NCBI RefSeq assembly: GCF_900269665.1
Contig: NZ_LT985361.1
Location: forward strand, 6,570,455-6,634,454
From: Nocardia suismassiliense
GTDB taxonomy: Bacteria > Actinomycetota > Actinomycetes > Mycobacteriales > Mycobacteriaceae
Direction: 5' to 3'
DNA length: 64,000 nucleotides
Shown: positions 28,968-37,652 of the stretch, piece by piece
How the letters are laid out: each line of letters starts with the position of its first letter
Position numbering within the stretch: the stretch's first letter is position 1
Notes under the pieces: model-generated
Database searches by the model: none
What the model was told of the DNA's origin: nothing
What the model saw: only the letters and a program-made list of their open reading frames with translations
Program-made: the position numbers and the translations under genes

Positions 28968-28996
28968 TAGCACATATGTTCGATTCGGGGTAGATT
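28968..28996 (+). promoter_or_regulatory. SOS-box-like dyad and -10 box before the AlkB-like gene
   Basis: TAGCACATATGTTCGA (28968-28983) matches the mycobacterial LexA box TCGAAC-N4-GTTCGA at 10 of 12 defined positions. TAGATT at 28991-28996 is a -10 box ending 7 bases before the ATG, so the mRNA is probably leaderless. DNA-damage control is inferred. Confidence 0.4.
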
Positions 28997-29003
28997 CGCT
29001 GGC

Positions 29004-29630
29004 ATGTCGACACCGCTGCAGGGATCGCTGCTCGACGGGTTCGGTGACACCGAATTCGGGTCGCTTCGCGCCGCGCGGCGCACGGTGCTGGACCACGGCG
29101 CCTGGGTGGACGTGCTGCCCGGGTGGCTGTCGGGCGCCGACGCGCTGTTCGACCGGCTGGTCGACGATGTGCCGTGGAAGGCCGAACGGCGGCCGATGTA
29201 CGACCGCGTGGTGGATGTGCCGCGGTTGCTCAAGTTCTACGAGGAGCACGAGCCGCTGCCCGATCCGGCGCTGGCCGACGCTCGACAGGCGTTGAGCGAG
29301 CACTATCGGCGCGAACTCGGCGAGCCGTTCCGCACGGCGGGGCTGTGTTATTACCGCGACGGACAGGACAGCGTCGCCTGGCACGGCGACAACTTCGGCC
29401 GCGGCGCGACCCAGGACACCATGGTCGCGATCGTATCGATCGGTGCGCCGCGGGCACTGCTGCTGCGCCCGCGCGGGGGCGGCGAGAGCATTCGATATCA
29501 GGTGGGGCACGGCGATCTGCTGGTGATGGGCGGCTCCTGCCAGCGCACCTGGGAGCACGCCGTGCCGAAAACGCGGAAGCCGACCGGGCCGCGGATCAGC
29601 ATCCAGTTCCGCACCCGCGGCGTGCGCTGA
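29004..29630 (+). CDS. AlkB-like 2-oxoglutarate/Fe(II) dioxygenase
   Basis: 208 residues. AlkB proteins reverse alkylation damage on DNA or RNA by oxidative demethylation. The iron ligands are seen as HGD in AWHGDNFGRG and the distal His in WEHAVPK, and the 2-oxoglutarate arginine in GPRISIQFR. Length and motifs match the bacterial DNA-repair type. It stands alone, and the promoter carries an SOS-like dyad. Confidence 0.92.
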   Translation: MSTPLQGSLLDGFGDTEFGSLRAARRTVLDHGAWVDVLPGWLSGADALFDRLVDDVPWKAERRPMYDRVVDVPRLLKFYEEHEPLPDPALADARQALSEHYRRELGEPFRTAGLCYYRDGQDSVAWHGDNFGRGATQDTMVAIVSIGAPRALLLRPRGGGESIRYQVGHGDLLVMGGSCQRTWEHAVPKTRKPTGPRISIQFRTRGVR

Positions 29631-29688
29631 AACCGTGCGCGCGGCAAGCCTTGACATGAACCATTGTTGAGGTTGGAGGCTGATTCCC

Positions 29689-30138
29689 ATGAGCACGGAG
29701 ACCTTTCAGCCGCCCCTGGTCAGCGATACCAGCGTCGACCACACCACCGATATCGCGGCCATCGAGCAGATCATCGGCAATGTCGAGACCGCGTACAACA
29801 CCAACGACGCCGAATTGATGACCGCCGACTTCACCGCGAACGCCACGGTCGTCAATGCGGTGGGGGCACTGATGACGGGACGCGACGCGCTGCTCGAAGC
29901 GAATCGTCGTGGGCTGGCCGGTTTCCTGAAGGACCAGTACGTCCGCTACGAGATCACCGACATCACCTTCCTGCGCCCCGACGTGGCGCTCGCCCACAAG
30001 GTGGCGCGGGCGACCACGCCCGACGGCGAGCTGATCGATATCGACCACGCGATGATCGCGCTCTATGTGCTGGTCAAAGAGGACGGCCGCTGGTGGACCG
30101 CGGCCAGGCAGAACACCCTGATCCCCAAGGCCGAATGA
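29689..30138 (+). CDS. SgcJ/EcaC-family NTF2-like protein
   Basis: 149 residues. Forms an NTF2/SnoaL-like cone fold: helices with AIEQIIGNVETAYNTND, then strands ending in DGRWWTAARQNTLI. Members are small-molecule-binding proteins or enzymes of unclear substrate. ATG at 29689 follows GGAGG. It is 58 bases after the AlkB-like gene, same strand, and is closed by a terminator hairpin. Confidence 0.85.
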   Translation: MSTETFQPPLVSDTSVDHTTDIAAIEQIIGNVETAYNTNDAELMTADFTANATVVNAVGALMTGRDALLEANRRGLAGFLKDQYVRYEITDITFLRPDVALAHKVARATTPDGELIDIDHAMIALYVLVKEDGRWWTAARQNTLIPKAE

Positions 30139-30151
30139 CCACCTCCCCCAA

Positions 30152-30195
30152 CGGCGCAGCGCCGCAACAGCACCGAGGGGTGCGGCGCTGCGCCG
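30152..30195. terminator. bidirectional terminator hairpin
   Basis: A perfect 15-bp stem (CGGCGCAGCGCCGCA with its complement) and a 14-base loop, placed between two convergent genes (stops at 30138 and 30219). Confidence 0.75.
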
Positions 30196-30218
30196 GATCC
30201 GTTGGCCCAGCACTGTGC

Positions 30219-31061
30219 CTAGTTCGGCGCGGGTTCGGGGAGGCGCGGGAGGCGGTTACGACGCAGGGCTGCGGCGTGGCACCAGATGGCGTGTTCGTCA
30301 TCCTCGGTGATGGGTCCATGGTGATCGGGCCCGAGGATGTCGATGCGGGCGCGACGGGCGGTGGTCACCCGACTGCGGTAGTCCCGGAAGATCTGCACCT
30401 CACCGTTGTTCTCCGGGTAATCCAGATAGTGATAGTCCATGCCGAAGTAGTCATAGGTGCCCAGAGTCGCGAGAGACTGCGCCAGCTCACGCAATTGGTC
30501 GGCGGCGCCGAAAAGGGTGACCAGGCCGCCGATCCGATCCACCCGCAGCCAACCGGTGGGCTGCGGCAGGTAGCGGTCGAATCGTTCGCTCACGTCCTTG
30601 GCACGCCACGCCAGCTCCTCCTCGACCGCTCCGTTCAACCCGAAGGTCTGCCAGCGCACGGTGCCTTCGGAACGTTCACGGAACGGCAACCGCCGCCGCA
30701 AGGCCACCGCCGCCGCCCTGGTGAAGACGGTCAGCTCGGACGGCACGAACACGATCGGATCCGACGGCGCCCCGTCGAACGGATTCGAGTCCAGCTGCGC
30801 GGGATCGAGCACGACGAGGGTGCCCGGCCGCCGCTGATACGCCAGCCCCCACACCAACCGCGCGAGCACCCGCGCACCGCGCCAGTCGGTCAGCACATGC
30901 CAGGTGTCGTGAAAACGGTTGGTGGCGAAGCGGAAATCACTGCCGGGGCGCAGGCTGACGACGGTGTACACCCGTCCGTCGAGCACCATCGTGCGCCGAT
31001 GCAGCTTCAGCATCTCGTCGGTGGCCGAACGGTGTCGCGGCCGCTTGTCTTGCGCGGCCAC
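30219..31061 (-). CDS. conserved hypothetical protein
   Basis: 280 residues; no family recognised. Soluble, Arg/Leu-rich with alternating strands and helices, and no signal peptide. Notable segments are SDFRFATNRFHDTWHVLTDW near the N-terminus and a Tyr-rich YFGMDYHYLDYPENNGEVQI stretch. The start is GTG at 31061 after CCGGAGGTACAC; the frame stays open 52 codons upstream. It is divergent from the HD-domain gene with 111 bases between them. Confidence 0.65.
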   Translation of the reverse strand: MAAQDKRPRHRSATDEMLKLHRRTMVLDGRVYTVVSLRPGSDFRFATNRFHDTWHVLTDWRGARVLARLVWGLAYQRRPGTLVVLDPAQLDSNPFDGAPSDPIVFVPSELTVFTRAAAVALRRRLPFRERSEGTVRWQTFGLNGAVEEELAWRAKDVSERFDRYLPQPTGWLRVDRIGGLVTLFGAADQLRELAQSLATLGTYDYFGMDYHYLDYPENNGEVQIFRDYRSRVTTARRARIDILGPDHHGPITEDDEHAIWCHAAALRRNRLPRLPEPAPN

Positions 31062-31172
31062 GTGTACCTCCGGTTCCTGCCTCGCGTTCCATTCAGGACA
31101 CCACGGCGCTACCGGCGGCGGCAACGGATTTTTACCGCGACGCCGAGCGCGGTGCGCCGTTAGATTGACAGC

Positions 31173-31886
31173 ATGAGCAATCCTGGGGCGGGGGTCTTGG
31201 CCGTGATGCCGCTGCATACGATCAGCGAGGTCTACGGCGAGGCCGGGCTGCGCGAACGATTACTGCTGGAGATCGCGGACCTGCCGGACGCCGACCGGCT
31301 CACCGACGCGCTCGACCTGGCCACCGAACTGCACCGCGACGACCGCTACGGACGCGAACCGTATCTCAATCATCTACTGCGCGTGGCCATTCGCATCATC
31401 AGCCACTACCGGGTCCGCGACGGCGATCTGGTCGCCGCGGGCCTGCTGCACGATGCCGTCGAGGATCATCCGGTGGAACTGGCCGGCGACCGGCCGGGAC
31501 CGGCCACCGCGGCGGCCCTCGCCGAACTCGCCGACCGCTTCGGCGAGCGGGTGGCCGAACTGGTCGCGGCCGTCACCAATCCCGAACCGGACCCGTCGAT
31601 CGACCGGCACCTGCAATACCGCGAACACGTTGCCGCGAATCTCGAGCAGTCCCCGTGGGCCCGGATCATCAAACTCTCCGACTTCACCGACAACGGAGTG
31701 GGCATCCTGTACGCGACCGAGCCCGCCATGCACAAGCTCGCCGCCAAATACCGTCCACTGACCGCCATCTACCGTGACCTCGTCACCCGAGCGGACACAC
31801 CCCTGGACGACGAGGTGAAGCAGCACATCCTCGGCCAACTCGACAGCGCGGACGAACGTTTCGACGCCATCCTCGCGCCCGAGTGA
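31173..31886 (+). CDS. HD-domain phosphohydrolase (RelA/SpoT-hydrolase-like)
   Basis: 237 residues. Metal-binding HD motifs are in order: H in YLNHLLRVA, HD in AAGLLHDAVEDH, and D in IIKLSDFTDN, as in SpoT-type or guanosine polyphosphate hydrolases. It lacks synthetase and TGS domains, so it may be a small alarmone or nucleotide hydrolase; the substrate is inferred. A TAGATT -10 box at 31161-31166 ends 6 bases before the ATG, suggesting a leaderless mRNA. Confidence 0.82.
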   Translation: MSNPGAGVLAVMPLHTISEVYGEAGLRERLLLEIADLPDADRLTDALDLATELHRDDRYGREPYLNHLLRVAIRIISHYRVRDGDLVAAGLLHDAVEDHPVELAGDRPGPATAAALAELADRFGERVAELVAAVTNPEPDPSIDRHLQYREHVAANLEQSPWARIIKLSDFTDNGVGILYATEPAMHKLAAKYRPLTAIYRDLVTRADTPLDDEVKQHILGQLDSADERFDAILAPE

Positions 31887-31960
31887 GACCGGCGGCGGGT
31901 CTCGTCCTTTCGAATGACATCTGGTCCGCCGGGTCGGCAAGGTAGACCACTGATGGCATC

Positions 31961-32791
31961 GTGAGGCGCATGCGACTCCGAAAGACCGGCAGCCTCCTGC
32001 TGGTAACGGGACTACTGGTGTACGCCGCCGCGGTGGTGACGCTGATCGCGACGGGGCACACGATGATGCGGGTCTCGGCCACCTCCGACGACACCGTGGC
32101 GCTGTGGATCGCCGGCCTCACGGTGGCCGGCGGGTTGGCGGTCGCCTGGCTGGTGCCGCCGAAGCGACGCGACGACATCCTCTTTCCGGCCGCCGATCCA
32201 CGTGCGGTCGAACGTCAGGCGTGGTGGCTGTTCGCGCTCGGGCTCGCCTTCGCGGTCGGCTTCTACCTCTCCCCCGGCGGCGATCTGTGGTTCGTCGGCC
32301 TGAAACTGCTTCTGCTGGTGGCCGTTCCGCTGCTGTTCCGGTTGGTGGCGGGGCGCGAATGGTATCGGGTCGACACACAAGGCCGATGGCTGCGGCCGAT
32401 GCTGGCGGTGGTGACCTTCCTGGCCTTGTTCACGCTCTTCGGACGGCCCTACAACGGTGCGCCACCGGATCTCATCGCGGTGGTCGCAGTGTTCTTCCTG
32501 AACGCGGTGCTGGAGGAGATCTTCTACCGGGTCTGGCTGCAGACCAGGCTGGAAGCCACTGTAGGACGCTGGCCCGCGATAGTGGTCTCCTCGCTGATAT
32601 TCGCCGCCTGGCACGTAAAGATCCACGGCGGCAACGGTTTCGGCATCGACCTCGCCGCCACCTTCGTGCACGTCGGCAGCTACGGCCTGTTCCTCGGTTA
32701 CCTGTGGTCGCGGTACCGGAATCCCTGGTTGCTGTTCCTGGTGCACGGCATCATCAATCTGCCGATCGCGATGATTGCCGCAATGCTCTAG
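31961..32791 (+). CDS. CPBP-family intramembrane metalloprotease
   Basis: 276 residues with about eight hydrophobic segments. The CPBP (Rce1-like) active-site motifs are present: EEIFYR, FAAWHV and HGIIN. Such proteases process prenylated or small peptides, or give self-immunity to bacteriocins; the substrate here is unknown. GTG 31961 or ATG 31970 may start the protein. Confidence 0.87.
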   Translation: MRRMRLRKTGSLLLVTGLLVYAAAVVTLIATGHTMMRVSATSDDTVALWIAGLTVAGGLAVAWLVPPKRRDDILFPAADPRAVERQAWWLFALGLAFAVGFYLSPGGDLWFVGLKLLLLVAVPLLFRLVAGREWYRVDTQGRWLRPMLAVVTFLALFTLFGRPYNGAPPDLIAVVAVFFLNAVLEEIFYRVWLQTRLEATVGRWPAIVVSSLIFAAWHVKIHGGNGFGIDLAATFVHVGSYGLFLGYLWSRYRNPWLLFLVHGIINLPIAMIAAML

Positions 32792-32797
32792 CGCACA

Positions 32798-32829
32798 ACA
32801 TGTTTCAAGGTCGACATGTTTCAGGGTCG
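32798..32829. repeat. 16-bp tandem duplication over the tetR stop
   Basis: ACATGTTTCAAGGTCG is followed directly by ACATGTTTCAGGGTCG (one mismatch). The second copy holds the TetR stop codon (TCA at 32821-32823 on this strand). Confidence 0.7.
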
Positions 32830-33435
32830 GCGCAGTACCGATTCGACCAGTTCGCGCACGGCGCCGAGCAGCCGGTCGGTCTCACCGGAGCGGACCATGG
32901 TCGGCACCAGTTCGCCGCCGATCGTGGCGAGCAGCAATCTGCCGACCACCTGGGCGTCGACATCGGGGCGAGCTTCGCTCAGTAGCGCGGTGATGTGGTT
33001 GTCCCAGAACGCGTGGAACTCCCCGGTGCGCGGGTGCGGCGGCACCGTGCGATAGGCGACCATCAACTCCGAGTTCTCGATCACCAGGCGCGTCATCGCG
33101 TCGAAATAGGCGAGCAGTCGCGCGTCGGCCGGCGCGCCGGGCCCCAGGGGCGGCGGGCCGCTGGTGATGGCGTCCATCAAGGTGAGCGCGCTCTCGGCGA
33201 CCATCTCGTGCAGCAGCCCCGCGCGGTTACCGAACCGGTGAAAGATGGTGCCCTTCCCCACCCCCGCTGCGGCGGCGACCCGGTCCATGGTGATCGCCTC
33301 GGCGCCGTGTTCGGCCAGCAGTGCGGTCGTAGCGTCGAGAATCGCACGCCGGTTGCGCGCGGCGTCGGCCCGTTCCTTCGGACGCCCGTCGGTCATCACA
33401 CCCGCTTTCATTGACAAACTTGACCGCCGGTCCAT
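32821..33435 (-). CDS. TetR-family transcriptional regulator
   Basis: Up to 204 residues. The helix-turn-helix is ITMDRVAAAAGVGKGTIFHR, followed by a TetR C-terminal domain typical of actinobacterial regulators. It is divergent from the quinone-oxidoreductase-like gene, and a TTGAC-N5-GTCAA dyad lies between them. The start may be ATG 33411 (residue 9), nearer the usual N-terminus. It probably represses the divergent oxidoreductase; the ligand is unknown. Confidence 0.88.
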   Translation of the reverse strand: MDRRSSLSMKAGVMTDGRPKERADAARNRRAILDATTALLAEHGAEAITMDRVAAAAGVGKGTIFHRFGNRAGLLHEMVAESALTLMDAITSGPPPLGPGAPADARLLAYFDAMTRLVIENSELMVAYRTVPPHPRTGEFHAFWDNHITALLSEARPDVDAQVVGRLLLATIGGELVPTMVRSGETDRLLGAVRELVESVLRRP

Positions 33436-33452
33436 ATCGTTGCAGAAGTAAC

Positions 33453-33467
33453 TTGACCGATAGTCAA
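33453..33467. promoter_or_regulatory. TetR operator-like dyad
   Basis: TTGAC-CGATA-GTCAA lies 15 bases before the oxidoreductase ATG, with flanking AA/TT that extend the symmetry. A related CTTGACCG half-site lies at 33418-33425. Confidence 0.5.
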
Positions 33468-33482
33468 CTTATGGAGTTTGCG

Positions 33483-34463
33483 ATGAAAGCAATCGTAATG
33501 ACGGGGACCGGCGGACCCGAGGTATTGGTCCCCGAGGAGGTTGCGCCGCCGCAGGCCAGCGCTGGTGAGGTCGTGATCCGCGCCGAAGCCATCCCGGTCC
33601 TGTTCCCGGAGACCAAGCTGCGCTCCGGGGAGTTTCCGCTCGGGGTCGAGCCGCCGCTGGTCTTCGGATTCCAGGCAGCCGGTGTGGTGACCGAAGTAGG
33701 GACGGACGTGGATCCCGCACTGATCGGACACCGGGTGACGGTGGCCACCATGGGTTTCGGTGCCTACGCCGAATTCGTCAGCGCTCCAGTCGGTTCCGTA
33801 ACACTCATCCCGGACGGCCTGTCCTCGGTGGACGCGGCGGCGGTGCTGATGAGCGGGTCGGTGGCGCTGCCACTGCTGGAAACGGCCCGGCTCTCCGGCA
33901 CCGAGACGGTGCTGATCGAAGCCGCCGCAACAGGTATCGGCAGCTACCTCACCCAGCTCGCCAAGGAGTACGGTGCCGCCCGCATCATCGCCACGGCGGG
34001 CGGACCCGCCAAGATCGAGCAGGCCCGCAAGCTCGGCGCCGACGAGGTGGTCGACCACAACGGCCCCGACTGGCCTCGTCGATTGCGCGAAATCCTCGGC
34101 GGCACAACGCTCGACGTCGTCTTCGACTCGATCGGCGGCAGCACGGCCCGCGACCTCCTCGACCTCATGACACCGCTGCACGGCCGCATGCTCAGCTACG
34201 GCTGGCTCTCCGGCGCCCCCGCCCAACTGACCGCCGCCGACCTGATCACCCGCGGCCTGACCCTCACCGGTTGCGCCGGCCCCACCTGGCTGGCCCGAGT
34301 CACCGCCGCCCACACCGCAACCCTGGACCGCGCCGCCGCGGGAGGTCTGGATCCGCTGGTCGAGACAGTGCTGCCGCTGGACCAAGCAGCGCACGCCCAC
34401 CAGCTCATTGAGAGCCGCACACCACTGGGCAGGATCATTCTCCGCCCGGACCACGAGTCGTAG
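33483..34463 (+). CDS. zinc-independent MDR-type quinone oxidoreductase
   Basis: 326 residues. A medium-chain dehydrogenase/reductase with an N-terminal GroES-like half and a Rossmann half (EAAATGIGSYLTQLA, then QARKLGADEVVDH). The structural and catalytic zinc cysteines are missing, so it belongs with NADPH quinone reductases. The start is ATG at 33483 with GGAG 6 bases upstream. Probably repressed by the divergent TetR and induced by electrophiles or quinones. Confidence 0.88.
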   Translation: MKAIVMTGTGGPEVLVPEEVAPPQASAGEVVIRAEAIPVLFPETKLRSGEFPLGVEPPLVFGFQAAGVVTEVGTDVDPALIGHRVTVATMGFGAYAEFVSAPVGSVTLIPDGLSSVDAAAVLMSGSVALPLLETARLSGTETVLIEAAATGIGSYLTQLAKEYGAARIIATAGGPAKIEQARKLGADEVVDHNGPDWPRRLREILGGTTLDVVFDSIGGSTARDLLDLMTPLHGRMLSYGWLSGAPAQLTAADLITRGLTLTGCAGPTWLARVTAAHTATLDRAAAGGLDPLVETVLPLDQAAHAHQLIESRTPLGRIILRPDHES

Positions 34464-34478
34464 AGGGCTATTACCCCG

Positions 34479-35714
34479 TCAGCTGGGGGCGCGGCGGGCG
34501 AAGTCGGGGGCGTGCTCGGGGAGGATGCCGCGGGCGATCAGGAACGGAGGGATGCTGCGCACCACGGGGATTCGGCGCAGCACGCGGACCGGCAGTGGGG
34601 CTTGCGGGGCGTTGGCGATATTGATGCCGCCCTGGAGCGCTGGGCGGAGCACCCGGGCGTGCAGGATCCGTTGCAGGCCTTGGGTTACCACGGTCGGCAG
34701 GGTGCGGCGGCGCTGCACCTTGGCCAGGTCGCGGGTGCTGACGGATTTCGAGAGCAGCGGCGCGGCAAGGATTCTCGCGGCCGCGACGGCGTCTTGGACG
34801 GCCAGGTTGATGCCGACACCACCGACCGGGGACATGGCGTGCGCGGCATCGCCGATGAACAGCAGTCCCCCGGTGTACCAGGTGGTCAGCCTGTCGAGCT
34901 GGACGTCGAGCAGCTTCACCTCGTCCCAGCTGGTGAGCGCGTCGACCCGGTCCTTCAACCACGGCACCGAGTCGGCCATGGTGCGCATGATCTCCTCGAC
35001 CGGCCCGCGCCGCGCCGCCGCGTCGGTGCCCTTGGCGATGAGGGTGCCGCACTGCCAGTAGTCGCCGCGGTCGAGCAGGACCGCGGCACGATGCGGGGTG
35101 ACGATCGGCACCCCGCCGGCGGGGTCGGTCTCGTTGCGCGGAAAGTGGAACCACCACACATCCATCGGCGTCGGCCAACTCTGCGACGCCAAGCCTGCGG
35201 CGGCACGTAGCACCGACCCTCGCCCGTCGCAGGCGACGGTGAGGTGGGCGCGGATCTCCCCGGTGCCACCGTCCGTGGTCCGATAACCGACGCCGGTGAC
35301 CTTGCCGTCCGACCGAATCAGCTCGGTCGCTTCGGTATTCATCCGCAGCTGGAAGCTCGGCTCCTGTTGGGCGGCGCGCGCCAGCAGGTCCAGCAGATCC
35401 CACTGCGGCACCATGGCGATGTACTTGTGCTTGCCGGGCAGGTCCCGCAGCAAGGCGACGGTCTGCAATCCCGAAGCGGTGGCCAGCTGTATCTGTTCCA
35501 GTTTGCGCGACGGCAGTTTCGCGAATTCCGTACCGAGCCCGAGCTCGTCGAGCAGGTCGAGGGTGGTGGGATGCACGGTGTCGCCGCGGAAGTCGCGCAG
35601 GAAGTCTTTGTGCTTCTCCAGCACGGTCACCTCGACGCCGGCCCGCGCGAGCAGCAGTCCGAGGATCATCCCGGCCGGCCCACCGCCGACCACCAGGCAG
35701 GTCGTATTCTCCAT
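34479..35714 (-). CDS. FAD-dependent aromatic monooxygenase-like oxidoreductase
   Basis: 411 residues. A group A flavoprotein hydroxylase: N-terminal VVGGGPAGM, the DG motif ACDGRGSVLR and the FAD-ribityl motif FIGDAAHAMSP. The substrate is unknown; such enzymes hydroxylate phenols or polyketides or inactivate rifamycins. It lies convergent to the quinone oxidoreductase (15 bases apart) and behind the GXWXG/DUF4334 gene. Confidence 0.9.
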   Translation of the reverse strand: MENTTCLVVGGGPAGMILGLLLARAGVEVTVLEKHKDFLRDFRGDTVHPTTLDLLDELGLGTEFAKLPSRKLEQIQLATASGLQTVALLRDLPGKHKYIAMVPQWDLLDLLARAAQQEPSFQLRMNTEATELIRSDGKVTGVGYRTTDGGTGEIRAHLTVACDGRGSVLRAAAGLASQSWPTPMDVWWFHFPRNETDPAGGVPIVTPHRAAVLLDRGDYWQCGTLIAKGTDAAARRGPVEEIMRTMADSVPWLKDRVDALTSWDEVKLLDVQLDRLTTWYTGGLLFIGDAAHAMSPVGGVGINLAVQDAVAAARILAAPLLSKSVSTRDLAKVQRRRTLPTVVTQGLQRILHARVLRPALQGGINIANAPQAPLPVRVLRRIPVVRSIPPFLIARGILPEHAPDFARRAPS

Positions 35715-35824
35715 CGACTGTCCCTCCTCGGTCAGTGCCGCAAGGTCTCGCCTGTACTGGAAATGCTACTGCCTGTGGCTACGCACCGGGCCGAGATGCA
35801 CTGTGGCGGATCGAAACTCACCGT

Positions 35825-36385
35825 TCAGGATGTGGACTCCTGCCGCAGGATGAAGAAGTACGGCTCGGCCAACCCGCGCATATCCATCACACCGAGCAGC
35901 GTGTGCGCGTCGACCCGCCGGAAGTGATCGATGATCGGCAGGTGGTCGTAGATCATCGCCGCGCTGAGCACGCCGCGATACTCGACATTGCGCAAACGCG
36001 CTGTCGGCCGGTGCGTTTGGAAGGCGAACCGTAGGTAGCCGAGCATTTTCTTCCCGGCTCGCATGCCCGCCATCGGCACGCGCCCCGCGAGACCGAGCGG
36101 CACCCGCCGGGGATCCACCGGAAACACCACGCCGTCGGCGGCGAACAGCAGCGGATGCACGGTATCCGCGTCGTCGAACTGCTTGCCGTACCACCCCGAC
36201 GCGACCAGCACTCCGGCGAACGGATGCCCGGTGTCCAGCTCGTCGCCTTGCCAGCGTCCGGTGGTGATCTCGGCGACCGGCGCCGCGGGCAGGCTGTCGA
36301 AGTACGCAGAGGCCTGCTCGGGGGTGCAGCGATGAGCGCGCAGTGCCGCCAGCTCGGCCGCCGCCGTTCCGTTCGTATCGGCCAT
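35825..36385 (-). CDS. GXWXG / DUF4334 domain protein
   Basis: 186 residues. The N-terminal GXWXG motif is TGRWQGDEL; the C-terminal DUF4334 part has RGVLSAAMIYDHLPIIDHFR and ends in YFFILRQ. A soluble actinobacterial family of unknown function. ATG 36385 follows GGAGACCGG. It lies upstream of the flavin monooxygenase on the same strand (110 bases apart), perhaps one transcript. Confidence 0.85.
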   Translation of the reverse strand: MADTNGTAAAELAALRAHRCTPEQASAYFDSLPAAPVAEITTGRWQGDELDTGHPFAGVLVASGWYGKQFDDADTVHPLLFAADGVVFPVDPRRVPLGLAGRVPMAGMRAGKKMLGYLRFAFQTHRPTARLRNVEYRGVLSAAMIYDHLPIIDHFRRVDAHTLLGVMDMRGLAEPYFFILRQESTS

Positions 36386-36583
36386 GTCCGGTCTCCTCAC
36401 TGTTGCGATGATGCAACGCTAACTCTATCTCTGTGTCTGAGCCGCCCAGGTGCGCAGGGCGGAACAGGACTGGTCTGTCGGGTTTATCCGTTGTGCCGCT
36501 GCACGAATCGCCGGGCACAGCGACTGGCAGACGATTACTCTGAAGCCGTCTGTCGGGGCCCGCGGGGTGGAAAGAGAGCGCAG

Positions 36584-37651
36584 ATGGGGCGTTTTTCAGC
36601 GCAGCTGCGAACCGATCTCGAGTGGATCAAATCCAATGCGGAAAGCGTGGTCGCGGTGGCGCTAGCCGTGACCATGAGCGTATTAGGCCTCGTCGACGTG
36701 ATTCCCACCGATCTGGTCAGCAAAGTCATTCCGCTCACGCTCGGTGTGGTCGCTTATGCGATGCTCCGGGACCGGTGGCGCCAGGAATCGGTGAACGCGG
36801 AGATCAGGCAGACGATCACCGAGGTCGCGGGCACTCTGCGCGAGCTGCATGATCGGGTCGCCACCCTGACACCCGTCGAAGGCGTGCTGGAACGAACCCA
36901 GCGCACGCTCGACGACCTGGCCGCCGTGCGCTTCGCCGTGGGCACCGAGGTCTCGGAGGCCCTGGCCAAGGCGCGGCAGGGCACCGAACGCTGGACGTTC
37001 AAAGGTGGCACCGGCGCGCACACGCGCGTGGTGACGCTGCCGGACTGCCTGAAACAGGCCCATCACGACGGCCGGGATTTCCACGCGCGCATCGAGATTC
37101 TCGATCCCACCGATCTCGATGTCTGCCAACGCTATGCGGCGCTGTATCGCACGCTGGCCGAGGGCGAGAACGACGACGCGCTCACCTGGACCGGCAAGGG
37201 CACCCAAATCGAGTTGTACGCAACGATTCTCGCGGTCTGCTGGTACAAACAGCGGCTGCGCCAATTCCTCGATATCGAGATCGCGCTCACCTCGAGTGTG
37301 TCGATGTTTCGCTGGGATATGTCCTCGCGCTATCTGATCGTCACCCAACGCGGACCGCGCTTTCCGGCGATGATCGTGCAGCGCGGCCAGCCTTATTACG
37401 ACTCGTGGCGCACCGAGTTGCAGACCAGTTTCCACGAATGCCGACGCGTGCCCATCGAACGAGCGCCCCGGGTGCCGCTCGATCAGGAGCCGACCGTCGC
37501 GGAGGTACGCACGCTGTTCGAGGTCCTCGGCCTGGACATTCCCGACGATTACGACGACGCCGACGTCCAGGTGATCATCGAAAAGGCGCTGCGCGACAGC
37601 AATCCGTTCCTGCGCGGCGCCGGGGACAATCTGGCGCGCGGCGTCGCCTAA
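36584..37651 (+). CDS. 2-TM protein of unknown family, paralog A
   Basis: 355 residues. Two transmembrane helices (about 21-38 and 44-61), a helical linker (~66-115), then a soluble domain starting RQGTERWTFKGGTGAHTR with ARIEILDPTDLDVC and FRWDMSSRYLIVTQ. The domain recalls DUF5919 or phospholipase D-like ligand-sensing folds (a positively charged cap, then 'LxxLDPxx'), but no HKD catalytic motif is present. It shares clear N-terminal and domain similarity with the gene at 46239. It ends 2 bases before the stop of the TIR-NACHT gene, convergently. Function unknown; sensing is inferred. Confidence 0.75.
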   Translation: MGRFSAQLRTDLEWIKSNAESVVAVALAVTMSVLGLVDVIPTDLVSKVIPLTLGVVAYAMLRDRWRQESVNAEIRQTITEVAGTLRELHDRVATLTPVEGVLERTQRTLDDLAAVRFAVGTEVSEALAKARQGTERWTFKGGTGAHTRVVTLPDCLKQAHHDGRDFHARIEILDPTDLDVCQRYAALYRTLAEGENDDALTWTGKGTQIELYATILAVCWYKQRLRQFLDIEIALTSSVSMFRWDMSSRYLIVTQRGPRFPAMIVQRGQPYYDSWRTELQTSFHECRRVPIERAPRVPLDQEPTVAEVRTLFEVLGLDIPDDYDDADVQVIIEKALRDSNPFLRGAGDNLARGVA

Positions 37652-37652
37652 C

